A model generated the notes under the pieces. It had not been told where the DNA came from, searched no databases, and worked only from the letters and a program-made list of their open reading frames with translations. 64,000 nucleotides of DNA from Candidatus Gastranaerophilales bacterium (GTDB taxonomy: Bacteria > Cyanobacteriota > Vampirovibrionia > Gastranaerophilales > Gastranaerophilaceae). Both the position numbers and the translations under genes were made by a program. The number at the start of each line of letters is the position of its first letter. Within the stretch, counting starts at the first letter, position 1. The stretch covers positions 124,001-188,000 of the forward strand of contig CALUTI010000001.1 of assembly GCA_944323695.1 (NCBI GenBank), given 5' to 3'. Below, piece after piece: positions 8,763 through 17,473 of this stretch.

Positions 8763-10121
8763 ATGATACCCGCAATTAATGCAAGCAAAATATATTCAAC
8801 ATTAGGAAATAACAGTTCACTTGTCCCGTTAGCGGTAAAAGATGTCGCAAACAGCTTAGGACTAACAACGGGTTCATACATTGTAGGAGACAAGTTAGAA
8901 GGCAAAGACAGATTTTTAGATGAATTCGGTACACAGGCAATTTGGCTTTTCGGATTACCCGTATTTAAAAAAATGACCGATTTAACTTTATACAAAGCTC
9001 TCAAAATCGACCCGAAAGTCGACGTAAGACTTCTGGATAATCCTGAAATTTTAAATAAAGCTATTGAAATAGAAAAAGATGCAAAAATTAAAAAAAGCCT
9101 TGAAAACTTAAAACTTAATCCCAAATTTTCAAAATCGCTTGCACTGACAAAATTCGGGATAGCAACTGCATTAACGATTACATCATACACTCTGCTTACA
9201 AAATACAGACACAAGCAAACCAAAGAAGCTGCTAAAAAAGAAATTCTGGCAGAACACGCAAAGTTACAAAAAAAACAAACCAAATTTAACAATACAAGAA
9301 CATCCTTCGGTGAATTTATTAAAAACGCCGAAGATAACGACGAAAAACAACAAAATAATTCAAATAAAAAAGTCTCATTTACAGGTAATGGAACACTTGT
9401 TTCAAAACTTCAGGATTTCATGTTTGATCCTGTTAAAAATCTTATGATAGTTGACGGCTCAATAACAGCAGAAAGACTGTCCCAATCAAGAAACGGACAG
9501 GAATTTATAGGCTATGCAATTAAAGAAGGCGCGACTTGGGGCTTTATGTATTTTGCAAGCAAACCTATCCAAAAATTCTTGGAGAAACAAGCTGTTGCAA
9601 AACACAACAAATCAATTGATTTGGATGCAAGAGTAATTGAAAGTGAAGAACTCAAAAATGCCTTTAAAAATAAAAATATAGTTGAAGAAAGCCTTAAAAA
9701 TTTCCCGAAAAATGCAAAAGACGTTGAGATTTTTGAATATTTACACAAAAATCCTGACGATTTCATTGTAAAAATGGCTAAAAAATGCGACGAAATTCCG
9801 ACACTTCCGAAATCAAATTTAATAGATAACAGAAAATTTATTGATTTTGGAAGCTATGAAAAGAAAACCGGCGTCAAAGGTGTCTATGCAAAAATCGAAA
9901 ATCTTTTAAAACAATACAACGATTCCGGTGAAACTTTAGACGCATTTTTAGGTAAAGTAAAAAATCTGAAAAGAAAATCCGTACTTAAAAACCTCGGCGC
10001 ATGTATCGCAGCCTTAGGCGTTGCAGTACCGGCTATAATGATAGCTGTTAGATATTTAAGCGGCAACAAAGATTTTCAGGTAAAAGAAGATTTGGAAAAA
10101 GAACTTGCACTAGACGCTTAA
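8763..10121 (+). CDS. Uncharacterised membrane protein (lineage-specific family)
   Basis: A 452-aa protein of no family I recognise. Hydrophobic segments are seen around residues 65-80, 135-155 and near the C-terminus (ACIAALGVAVPAIMIAVRYL). A Lys-rich coiled stretch fills about 150-205, ending in KKVSFTGNG. The segment LDEFGTQAIWLFGLPVFKKM near residue 58 looks conserved in character. It is similar in general build (multi-pass, Lys/Asn-rich soluble inserts) to the proteins at 19828 and 62234. A good SD (aagga) precedes the ATG. The end overlaps the convergent flavoprotein gene by 12 bp. Confidence 0.7.
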   Translation: MIPAINASKIYSTLGNNSSLVPLAVKDVANSLGLTTGSYIVGDKLEGKDRFLDEFGTQAIWLFGLPVFKKMTDLTLYKALKIDPKVDVRLLDNPEILNKAIEIEKDAKIKKSLENLKLNPKFSKSLALTKFGIATALTITSYTLLTKYRHKQTKEAAKKEILAEHAKLQKKQTKFNNTRTSFGEFIKNAEDNDEKQQNNSNKKVSFTGNGTLVSKLQDFMFDPVKNLMIVDGSITAERLSQSRNGQEFIGYAIKEGATWGFMYFASKPIQKFLEKQAVAKHNKSIDLDARVIESEELKNAFKNKNIVEESLKNFPKNAKDVEIFEYLHKNPDDFIVKMAKKCDEIPTLPKSNLIDNRKFIDFGSYEKKTGVKGVYAKIENLLKQYNDSGETLDAFLGKVKNLKRKSVLKNLGACIAALGVAVPAIMIAVRYLSGNKDFQVKEDLEKELALDA

Positions 10122-11225
10122 TTTTTCAATAATACTTTGTGCGGCGACATAAGCGGTTGCCCAGCAGTTTTGCAGGTTAAATCCGCCGCAAAATCCGTCT
10201 ATATCCAAGACTTCTCCGCAAAAATACAAATTCGGAACTATTTTCGACTGCATTGTTTTTGAATCAACCTCTTTCAAATCCACACCGCCCGAGGTTACAA
10301 CTTCTCCGCCCTTCGCAGTTCCGGTAACTTCCACCTCAAAACTATTTAATAACTGCAGAACCCTATCGCGCATTTTTGCATTTATATTGTGGCATTTTTC
10401 GTCTTTGTCAATACCTGCTTTTACCGTAATATATTCCGCGAAAGATTTTGGCACGAAATCTGCCAGAAGATTTTTTAAAATTTTATGCGGATTTTTATTC
10501 AAATAGTCTTGTAAATCAAATTCACCGGTAAAATCAAGATTAATAGTATAAGGAAATTCACGCCGTGCATAAATTGAGGATATCTTATAAATCAAAGGGC
10601 CGGATATTCCCTCATGAGTAAACAGTAAATCGTCCTCAAATCCACACGATTTAACATGCTTTATAACAACACCGGGAGGGAATTTTTCTTCAGTTTTCAA
10701 ACCTACAAGCGCAGGTTTTGGAGATATAATATTATGTCCGGCATTTTTCAGCATTGCATAAGATGAATGCCCGCCTGTCGCAACAATTATGTAATCGTAT
10801 TTATTAAAATCCAATTCGGATATCATTTCTTTTTTAAGCTTAACCTTTTTTAAGGCGCCCAAAAGCTTTTCACGTACATCCTTAGAGCTGTTTGAGACGG
10901 GAAAAATTCTTAAATCATCCTGAACATAGGTTTTTACCCCGATTTTTTCAAAATATTCAATAGTATCTGCCACCCCAAATCTTGAAAAAACCGAATACAA
11001 AAACTTTTCACCGCGCGGGTAATTTCCGGCAAGCTCCCTAAAATCGTATTCAGCAAAAGAAATATTACATCTGCCGCCGCCGGTAGGCAAAAGAGTTCTC
11101 AGGGGACTAGCGTAATCAAATAACGTCACATCACAAAAATCCTGCAAAAAGTATGCACAAAAACATCCAGCAGGCCCAGCCCCTATTATTGCGGTTTTAG
11201 AAATTGAATTCAACTCTTGTACCAT
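10110..11225 (-). CDS. BaiN/HI0933-like NAD(P)/FAD-dependent oxidoreductase
   Basis: A 371-aa flavoprotein. The dinucleotide-binding motif IIGAGPAGCFCAYFL is at about residues 13-27, TGGGRCN near 69, IVATGG near 147 and the C-terminal FAD-binding signature GEVLDIDGFCGGFNLQNCWA near 338. Members of this family are cytosolic FAD enzymes; some reduce 3-oxo-4-ene bile acids, but most have no known substrate. The start overlaps folK by 29 bp; an in-frame TTG a few codons later would shorten the overlap. It is probably co-transcribed with folK. Confidence 0.9.
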   Translation of the reverse strand: MVQELNSISKTAIIGAGPAGCFCAYFLQDFCDVTLFDYASPLRTLLPTGGGRCNISFAEYDFRELAGNYPRGEKFLYSVFSRFGVADTIEYFEKIGVKTYVQDDLRIFPVSNSSKDVREKLLGALKKVKLKKEMISELDFNKYDYIIVATGGHSSYAMLKNAGHNIISPKPALVGLKTEEKFPPGVVIKHVKSCGFEDDLLFTHEGISGPLIYKISSIYARREFPYTINLDFTGEFDLQDYLNKNPHKILKNLLADFVPKSFAEYITVKAGIDKDEKCHNINAKMRDRVLQLLNSFEVEVTGTAKGGEVVTSGGVDLKEVDSKTMQSKIVPNLYFCGEVLDIDGFCGGFNLQNCWATAYVAAQSIIEKLSV

Positions 11226-11709
11226 ATAAAAACACCATCTCAGGGTTTTCTAAATCACTATGCAATTCGGATATAGTTTTATGCAGAACAGGATGCACAA
11301 AATCCGGTGCCAATTCCAACAGCGGGACCAGCGTAAATGCACGTAAATGAGCGTATTTGTGCGGGATTATCAAATCTTTTTCGTTAATTATTTCCTGATT
11401 ATAAAATAATATATCAATATCTATTGTCCTGTCGTCATAAGCATCTTCTCTTTCACGCTCACGTCCTAATTGTTTTTCAATTCTCTGGCATTCTTTCAAC
11501 AAATCTTCCGGCTTAAGCGTAGTTTTAATTTCAACAACAGCATTAACAAACCACGTCTCAGACGTCATATTCCAGGGCTCAGTTTCGTAAAAAGCAGAGG
11601 TCCTTATTATATTAATTCCGTCAACAGCACCGAGAAGGCTTGTTGCCTGCTGCACATAGCCTATCCTGTCACCTTTGTTTGACCCCAAACTTAAATATAC
11701 TATTGCCAT
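11197..11709 (-). CDS. folK: 2-amino-4-hydroxy-6-hydroxymethyldihydropteridine pyrophosphokinase
   Basis: A 170-aa HPPK that transfers pyrophosphate from ATP to the pterin precursor of folate. Visible motifs: YLSLGSNKGDR at the start, YETEPW near 43, and the metal/substrate-binding DDRTIDIDIL followed by IIPHKYAHLRAFTLVPL. Length matches single-domain FolK. No folP or folB is nearby; the flavoprotein gene overlaps its end. Confidence 0.96.
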   Translation of the reverse strand: MAIVYLSLGSNKGDRIGYVQQATSLLGAVDGINIIRTSAFYETEPWNMTSETWFVNAVVEIKTTLKPEDLLKECQRIEKQLGREREREDAYDDRTIDIDILFYNQEIINEKDLIIPHKYAHLRAFTLVPLLELAPDFVHPVLHKTISELHSDLENPEMVFLYGTRVEFNF

Positions 11710-11779
11710 AATTACATTCTATAGATTTTTCAAATCATTGTCAATATACATTCATGTTTGATATATAATAATAATTGAA

Positions 11780-13018
11780 ATGTTTATTTATGGAATTTTA
11801 TCAACACTTTTATTTTCAATATTGTTGCCGGTATATTATATCGTAAGAGTTTTCAATGGAAAATTTTTATATGGCTGGAGAGAAAAACTGGGATTTTTTA
11901 GACATCCTCATCTTGGTAAAAAAGTAATTATGTATCATGGTGTCTCTGTCGGAGAGATTATCGCATTGGAAAATCTTATAAAAAAGACTAAAGAAACTTT
12001 TCCAGATTACAAAATTGTTGTTACAACAGGAACGAAAACAGGACAGGAAACCGCAAAGAAGAAATTTTCAGATATTGCAGATTACATAACATATTTTCCG
12101 TTTGATATACCATCTTGCGTTTATAGATTTTTGAGAAAGATAAACCCGAATGTTGTTCTGATTGCAGAAACAGAGATTTGGCCAATATTTGCAGACTATT
12201 GTAAAAAAAGGAATATACCGTTATTTACAATTAACGGGAGAATGTCCGATAGTACTTATAAGCTTTACAGATTATTCAAAAGATTTTTTAAACATGTCCT
12301 TGCAAATTATACAGAAATCCTTACCCAGAGTAACGAAGACCGAGAAAAATTAATATCAATCGGGGCGCCTGAAGAATGCACCCATGTTATGAAAAACCTG
12401 AAATTTGATGTTAAAAAATCTGATGAAATCGTACCTATTGATAAAAATGGCAAACGCATTATAATAGCAGGAAGCACACATAAAGGTGAAGATAAAATCA
12501 TTACAGATATATTTTTGAAATTAAAAAAAGAATTTCCGGACATAAAACTTCTCATTGCTCCCCGCCACATTCAAAGAGTTCCCCAAATAAAAGAGCTATT
12601 AAAGAAAACCGGCCTGCCATTTGGAACACGCTCTAACAATGACAAATTTAAAGAAAAAGATATACTAATCCTTGACACGATTGGCGAATTGAGTAAAATG
12701 TATTCAATTTGTGATTTCGCATTTATAGGCGGGAGTTTTAACAAAACAGGCGGTCATAATCCTTTGGAAGCAATTGTATATTCAAAACCGGCTATTTCCG
12801 GTCCTTCTATACACAACTTTAGAGATATTTACTGTATTTTAGGAAAAACTAACGCAGGAAAAGTCGTAAAAACTCCACACGAATTGGAAGACTATATGAG
12901 ACTCCTGTTATCTGATAATAAATTTTATAACCAGGCATGCCAGGATTGTGAAACTGTATTTAGGGATCAACAAGGTGCCCTAAATGTCGTCATTGAACGG
13001 TTAAAGCAAATTTTATAA
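11780..13018 (+). CDS. waaA: 3-deoxy-D-manno-octulosonic acid (Kdo) transferase
   Basis: A 412-aa GT-B glycosyltransferase (GT30) that adds Kdo from CMP-Kdo to the lipid A precursor on the inner-membrane face. It has an N-terminal membrane anchor (residues 1-22), the acceptor motif YHGVSVGEIIALENLI, the AETEIWP motif near 130, AGSTHKGED in the donor domain and GGSFNKTGGHNPLEA near the end. A TATAAT at 11764-11769 lies 10 nt before the ATG and there is no SD, so the leader is nearly absent. Single gene, far from lpxB in this window. Confidence 0.95.
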   Translation: MFIYGILSTLLFSILLPVYYIVRVFNGKFLYGWREKLGFFRHPHLGKKVIMYHGVSVGEIIALENLIKKTKETFPDYKIVVTTGTKTGQETAKKKFSDIADYITYFPFDIPSCVYRFLRKINPNVVLIAETEIWPIFADYCKKRNIPLFTINGRMSDSTYKLYRLFKRFFKHVLANYTEILTQSNEDREKLISIGAPEECTHVMKNLKFDVKKSDEIVPIDKNGKRIIIAGSTHKGEDKIITDIFLKLKKEFPDIKLLIAPRHIQRVPQIKELLKKTGLPFGTRSNNDKFKEKDILILDTIGELSKMYSICDFAFIGGSFNKTGGHNPLEAIVYSKPAISGPSIHNFRDIYCILGKTNAGKVVKTPHELEDYMRLLLSDNKFYNQACQDCETVFRDQQGALNVVIERLKQIL

Positions 13019-13024
13019 TTTTTC

Positions 13025-13054
13025 TTGACATCCTCCATTGTAACGAAATATTAA
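13025..13054 (+). promoter_or_regulatory. Strong promoter of the 344-aa protein gene
   Basis: TTGACA at 13025-13030, an 18-bp spacer and TATTAA at 13049-13054. The gene also has a good SD (aaaggg) before the ATG at 13136. The predicted 5' UTR of about 75 nt is long for this genome. Confidence 0.7.
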
Positions 13055-13135
13055 GAGAATTAATTTAAAAATTAAAGAAAAAAATAAAAATGCCGTAAAC
13101 ATGATCACAAGGAAAAAAACGAAAGGGAACAAGTC

Positions 13136-14170
13136 ATGGGTATGGCAGCATCACAGGCTAGATTTTTAGGCCTTACAGCAAGAAAGACAAACGTAGAATA
13201 TGAAGGACAGCAGGTTAACCAACAGAGAACCACACTGTCTAATCAATCAGCTAACTACTATAATCAGTTGCTTGGTATGACTGTTCCTGTGCCTCCTTCT
13301 ACAGCAGATTACACAAAAACCGTTTATACATTCGAAGACGGTAACTTATCTAACTCAATTACCTCTTTGATTGCGCAAGCAAACGGAGAATACTTAGTAA
13401 GTTATGTGTCTTCTTGGACAAACGACTTTGCACCGGTTTCAGCAGGTTCAGCAATCATTACAAAAGATAATGCCGGTAATCATTATGTAGGCTCAACAGA
13501 ATTAAGAGTACTAGGTGAAGATATACAAGCTGACGGCACATATACCGGCGATGATGAATATCTTAATTCTTTGTCACAAGAACAACGTAAAAATTTATTG
13601 GAAGAAGAAAAACAATATATAAAAATGTTGAATGACAAGTACTGCGGCGGTACAGATGAAGACTGGTACGTAAGATATGTACTTAATACATCAACTGAAA
13701 CCTGGACACCAATGTTCTATAGAAAAGATCAGGTTGACGACGCAATATATTCTGATGAAGGAACTTCTCAATCTAATATTAATGCCTATACTATTGGTTC
13801 TGCACAAGAAACTGAAGAAATCAAAGGCGTTACTGCAAGATTGGAAAAAGATACTACTGGTCGTTATACAAGCATTACACTGTATTCTGACACAGATCAT
13901 CCTGTAACTTATGCTTTAACCACTAATACCTTGACAGATCAGGATGCTTATGATGACGCGATGAATCAGTATGAATATGATAAATATCAATATGATCAAT
14001 CAATTCAAGAAATCAACGCTAAGATTGAAATTATTCAAGCTCAAGATAAAAACTTAGAATTACGTTTGAAACAACTTGATACTGAACAGGATGCAATCCA
14101 GACAGAAATGGACGCTGTTCAAAAAGTTATCGAAAAGAATACAGAATCTACATTCAAAACATTCGGTTAA
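13136..14170 (+). CDS. Uncharacterised protein with axial-protein-like architecture
   Basis: A 344-aa protein, not assigned to a family. The N-terminal 50 residues (MGMAASQARFLGLTARKTN onward, Gln/Asn-rich) and the C-terminal 65 (from YDQSIQEINAKIEI to the end) are predicted helices with coiled-coil character; the middle is Thr/Ser/Tyr/Asp-rich and beta-like, with one Cys. Conserved terminal helices around a variable core are typical of flagellar axial proteins and other type III export substrates. There is no signal peptide. It stands alone between a strong promoter and a strong terminator, which suggests high expression. The export idea is an inference. Confidence 0.7.
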   Translation: MGMAASQARFLGLTARKTNVEYEGQQVNQQRTTLSNQSANYYNQLLGMTVPVPPSTADYTKTVYTFEDGNLSNSITSLIAQANGEYLVSYVSSWTNDFAPVSAGSAIITKDNAGNHYVGSTELRVLGEDIQADGTYTGDDEYLNSLSQEQRKNLLEEEKQYIKMLNDKYCGGTDEDWYVRYVLNTSTETWTPMFYRKDQVDDAIYSDEGTSQSNINAYTIGSAQETEEIKGVTARLEKDTTGRYTSITLYSDTDHPVTYALTTNTLTDQDAYDDAMNQYEYDKYQYDQSIQEINAKIEIIQAQDKNLELRLKQLDTEQDAIQTEMDAVQKVIEKNTESTFKTFG

Positions 14171-14308
14171 TAAACACGGTCTTTCCGAAGTTTGGAAAGA
14201 CCTGCACAAATCCGATATGCAATTATTTGATTTATTACAAACGTACTTTAACAAATTTTGTAGATTTTTCCAATTAATTTGGAAATCTATGTTCCCCTTT
14301 TTTCCTTT

Positions 14309-14336
14309 AAACGACCGATTGGTCGTTTTTTTTTTT
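14309..14336 (+). terminator. Strong Rho-independent terminator
   Basis: AAACGACC / GGTCGTTT stem with a GATT loop, then 11 T. It closes the monocistronic unit at 13136. Two more hairpins lie between the stop codon and this site (14178-14202, 14261-14289). Confidence 0.9.
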
Positions 14337-14363
14337 GCATAATGAATATGAATACACCATAAA

Positions 14364-15143
14364 CTATTCTGAAATAATAGATAAATTAGCTATTTCGATG
14401 TCATCATAGTCCACATACGCGGTTTGCATAAGGTTTCTGCCGGCTTTTATAGTGACTTCATTCTGCTGATTAGCTCTGATCAAATTTTTTGGGATCTTAA
14501 TTTTTTGGTTATCACCATTCAAATGAATTTCTGCTATTTTAGCACCGTTAAAATATATTTCAGGAGGACTTGCATAAGAATTTACTATTTTATTCTGCCC
14601 CATTGAGCGTGCCATAAGTGTGTCCACACCTATAATAGAGCCTATAACAAGATAATTATTTGACGATATTGCATCTGAATTTAACATAAACGTTTTGCTA
14701 AAATATGGTCCATTTGAACGTAATCTAAATGTTCCGGCGCCGGATGAATGTTCCGAATAATTATCATCACCAAGATGAAATACATCTGAGGCAATAACTA
14801 TATCTGCAATATTACTTTTTTGTATACCTAAAACCATAGGCCGCGCTGCAATTGTGTCATTTATTGTCAACGAAAATGGCCTGTAGCCTTCTTTTTCAAC
14901 GGACATAATTGTCGGACCGTTCACATTTCCGATATTAAACCCACCATATTCATCAGTGTATGTACTGTAATTGTACTTTGGCAATGAAACTTTAGCATTT
15001 CCGATAGGGGCATTCGTTGCAGCGTCTACCACTCTGTTTGTATTAGTCAGATCAACCTTTGATATACCGCCTGATACGGTTGCGGCCTGGGATTGCAAAG
15101 CTAATAAAAATATGAACAATATTGCAGTAAATATTTTTTTCAT
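14364..15143 (-). CDS. Exported protein with carboxypeptidase-regulatory-like domain
   Basis: A 259-aa protein with a clear signal peptide (MKKIFTAILFIFLLALQSQA, cleavage after AQSQA-like site near 20). Residues of about 36-105 form a carboxypeptidase-regulatory-like beta sandwich (VVDAATNAPIGNAKV, then TDEYGGFNIGNV). The rest is beta-rich and ends IEIANLSIISE, like a carbohydrate- or surface-associated domain. SD is weak (tgagg). Convergent with the 344-aa protein gene; tRNA-Leu lies upstream on the other strand. Function unknown. Confidence 0.8.
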   Translation of the reverse strand: MKKIFTAILFIFLLALQSQAATVSGGISKVDLTNTNRVVDAATNAPIGNAKVSLPKYNYSTYTDEYGGFNIGNVNGPTIMSVEKEGYRPFSLTINDTIAARPMVLGIQKSNIADIVIASDVFHLGDDNYSEHSSGAGTFRLRSNGPYFSKTFMLNSDAISSNNYLVIGSIIGVDTLMARSMGQNKIVNSYASPPEIYFNGAKIAEIHLNGDNQKIKIPKNLIRANQQNEVTIKAGRNLMQTAYVDYDDIEIANLSIISE

Positions 15144-15291
15144 AAAACCTCAATACAAATTTAACTTTAAAATTTTCATTTTAAATTAGTATTTTGGTAA
15201 TATTTTAAGGATATTTTTAAAAAAGTAAAAATTTTATTTGATATTTGAAAATGTTTTTGTTATTATAATCTTACTGAAAAGTTAATAGCTT

Positions 15292-15377
15292 GCCGATGTG
15301 ATGAAATTGGTAGACGTGCCAGACTCAAAATCTGGTGTGGTTCACCCCACGTGCCGGTTCGACTCCGGCCATCGGCA
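15292..15377 (+). tRNA. tRNA-Leu (CAA)
   Basis: Acceptor GCCGATG with CATCGGC, anticodon stem CCAGA/TCTGG with loop CTCAAAA (anticodon CAA), long variable arm typical of class II tRNA, T-arm with GGTTCGACTCC, discriminator A. TATAAT at 15264-15269 is the likely -10 box. Confidence 0.97.
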
Positions 15378-15412
15378 AATAAAAAGAGACACTTTTGTGT
15401 CTCTTTTTATTT
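15378..15412 (+). terminator. Terminator after tRNA-Leu
   Basis: aaaaagagacac / gtgtctcttttt with a short T loop, starting at the base after the discriminator. The A- and T-rich flanks make it usable in both directions, so it may also serve the minus-strand YhcH-like gene. Confidence 0.85.
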
Positions 15413-15428
15413 GGCTTATAAACATTAA

Positions 15429-15878
15429 TCAATCATTTATTTTTATTTTAACTACTGCTTTTTTAACGACTGACGTTTTTCTAACGCATAATTGAGGCAT
15501 GTGAGCTTCATAAGGATAAAAAATAGCGAATTGCCCTTGTTTTAATACTACTCGCCCTGCATCCAAAGTTTCATGTTTATAAAATATAATATCCTTTTCC
15601 GCATTATAAGGGATATCAACAGACAATTCCGAAGTATTTATAAAATCAATACGTTCAACACCTGATAAAATTATTTGTATATCAATATATTTTTGATGAG
15701 ATTCAAAAACGCCTTTTTCAGGTATTTTTGTCTCATACATTTCAACATTCACATAGTCGTCTTCATTAATCTTATGTTTTTTGCATTCAATATCAAAAGG
15801 CATATTTTTTATAAATTCACAAATTTCTTTAGGAAATTCACTATATTTATCAATATTTTTTATACAATCATTAATCAT
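15429..15878 (-). CDS. YhcH/YjgK/YiaL family protein
   Basis: A 149-aa cupin-like protein. Family metal-site features are visible: ESHQKYIDIQ near residue 68, FYPYEAHMPQL near 125 and the terminal VKKAVVKI. Members are often linked to sialic acid or other sugar metabolism and may act as anomerases or beta-subunits of galactosidases. It is the last gene after a transketolase half and a glycosyltransferase, 12 bp downstream of the former, so probably part of one sugar-related operon. Confidence 0.88.
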   Translation of the reverse strand: MINDCIKNIDKYSEFPKEICEFIKNMPFDIECKKHKINEDDYVNVEMYETKIPEKGVFESHQKYIDIQIILSGVERIDFINTSELSVDIPYNAEKDIIFYKHETLDAGRVVLKQGQFAIFYPYEAHMPQLCVRKTSVVKKAVVKIKIND

Positions 15879-15890
15879 TGTTAAAGCCTC

Positions 15891-16736
15891 CTAAACATTA
15901 TTATTTAATTCTTTAATTGCCTTTTCATATTCTTCTTTATTAGGGGCTTTTCCATGCCAGCCTGCATTATTTTCCATAAAACTTACGCCTTTACCTTTTA
16001 TTGTATTTGCGATAATTGCAGTTGGCATATTATTTTGCTTAGCTTTTTGTATTGAATCATATATTTCTATTAAATTATGACCGTTAATTTCAATAACATC
16101 CCAATTAAACGCTTTTAATTTAGCATCCAAAGGATCGAGAGCCTTGATATTTTCCGTACAACCGTCTATCTGTAAGCGATTACGGTCAATTATAACTGTT
16201 AAGTTATCTAAGCCTCTTTGGGGCGCTTGCATAAATGCTTCCCATACATTGCCTTCCTGAAGTTCGCCATCGCCCATTAACGCAAAAACATGAGCCGGAT
16301 TTTTATCCAATTTTAGAGCAAGAGCGATTCCGCATGCTATTGAAAGTCCCTGCCCGAGAGATCCTGTACAAACCTCAACCCCCGGACAAAATAATGAAGG
16401 ATGTCCCTGTAATCTTGTACCGAGTTTTCTAAAAGTCATCAATTCTTCTTTCGGGAAAAATCCTAATTGAGACAAAACGGAATAATAAACCGGCGAAACA
16501 TGACCTTTTGATAAAACAAATCTGTCTCTTGAATTATATTCTTTTGATTCAAAACATTCAGGAACAGTTTTCATACACTTATGGAATAAAACTGTCATGA
16601 TATCAGCAGCGGATAATGAACCGCCTATGTGCCCTGATTTTGCATTATAAACCATTTTTATTACATTTTGACGGTTTTCATTTGCCAACTTTTCTAACTC
16701 TTTTACTTCATTATCAGATAACATAACTAACTCCAT
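15891..16736 (-). CDS. Transketolase, N-terminal (thiamine-binding) subunit
   Basis: A 281-aa protein equal to the first half of a transketolase. SGHIGGSLSAADI near residue 34, SKGHVSPVYY near 76, the thiamine-diphosphate motif GDGELQEGNVWE at 155-166 and KGKGVSFMEN near 247 are all present. Split transketolases work as a heteromer with a C-terminal subunit gene that is usually next door; here the next gene is YhcH-like and no second half is in the window. The start overlaps the glycosyltransferase gene by 10 bp. Confidence 0.93.
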   Translation of the reverse strand: MELVMLSDNEVKELEKLANENRQNVIKMVYNAKSGHIGGSLSAADIMTVLFHKCMKTVPECFESKEYNSRDRFVLSKGHVSPVYYSVLSQLGFFPKEELMTFRKLGTRLQGHPSLFCPGVEVCTGSLGQGLSIACGIALALKLDKNPAHVFALMGDGELQEGNVWEAFMQAPQRGLDNLTVIIDRNRLQIDGCTENIKALDPLDAKLKAFNWDVIEINGHNLIEIYDSIQKAKQNNMPTAIIANTIKGKGVSFMENNAGWHGKAPNKEEYEKAIKELNNNV

Positions 16737-17425
16737 TTTTCTTTCAAAACTTTTAAAACAAACAAGGGCAGCACAGGAAAAATACGCTTAAATCTTTTAG
16801 GCTCTTTAATTGTTCTGTATAACCATTCAAGACCTAATTTTTGATAAATTTCGGGAGCTCTTTCAACAACACCCGACCAAACATCGAAACTGCCGCCAAC
16901 TCCGACCATTACAGCATTAGGAAGTAATGGCTTTAGGCTATATATAAATTCTTCCTGTTTTGGAGAACCCAATGCAACAAGTATAAGTTCAGGTTTTTTA
17001 GCTGATACTTCGCTCAAAATCAGCTCTGTGTCCTTAAAATATCCATCGTGAACGTACACCAAATTCAAGTTTGGCAATTCACTTTTTAAATTTTCGACTG
17101 TCTTAGATAAAATTTCCGGCTTTGCACCTATTAAAGCAACAGGACGGCCTTGAAATTCAGTAAGTAATCTTTTGGCAAATTCAATTCCGGGAATGCGCTT
17201 GATGTTATGTCCCATAAGCATTAACCCCAGCTGTACACCAATACCGTCAGGTATGACCAATTCAGCATTTTTTATTATATTGGCAAAATCAGGATGTTTC
17301 TGAGCATAATCAAGCATCTCCGGGTTAATTGTTACAACCTGCCCGGGATTTGCTTTAGCATAATCTATAGCATCATCAAATCTATATGTATCTATTTCAG
17401 AACCTAAAAGCTTTACTCGTTCCAT
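16727..17425 (-). CDS. WecG/TagA/CpsF family glycosyltransferase
   Basis: A 232-aa GT26 enzyme. Motifs VVTINPEMLDYAQ near 30, IPDGIGVQLG near 57, VALGSPKQEEFI near 150 and VGVGGSFDVWSGVVERAPE near 174 mark the family, which transfers ManNAc-type sugars to undecaprenyl-linked intermediates of surface polysaccharides. No SD is present; the TATAAT on this strand lies exactly 6 nt before the ATG, predicting a leaderless mRNA. It heads the wecG-like/transketolase/YhcH unit. Confidence 0.93.
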   Translation of the reverse strand: MERVKLLGSEIDTYRFDDAIDYAKANPGQVVTINPEMLDYAQKHPDFANIIKNAELVIPDGIGVQLGLMLMGHNIKRIPGIEFAKRLLTEFQGRPVALIGAKPEILSKTVENLKSELPNLNLVYVHDGYFKDTELILSEVSAKKPELILVALGSPKQEEFIYSLKPLLPNAVMVGVGGSFDVWSGVVERAPEIYQKLGLEWLYRTIKEPKRFKRIFPVLPLFVLKVLKEKWS

Positions 17426-17431
17426 AATTTG

Positions 17432-17460
17432 ATTATAGCCTATTATAGAATTTTGGTAAA
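17432..17460 (-). promoter_or_regulatory. Leaderless-type promoter of the WecG-like gene
   Basis: On the minus strand: TTTACC (17455-17460), 17-bp spacer, TATAAT (17432-17437), then 6 nt and the ATG. Transcription should start on or next to the A of the start codon. Confidence 0.6.
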
Positions 17461-17473
17461 TACTTAATATATA

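Noticed and set aside
8657-9292. 211-aa minus-strand frame over the start of the membrane-protein gene
   Set aside because: Shadow of the 452-aa gene; no SD and no recognisable domain.
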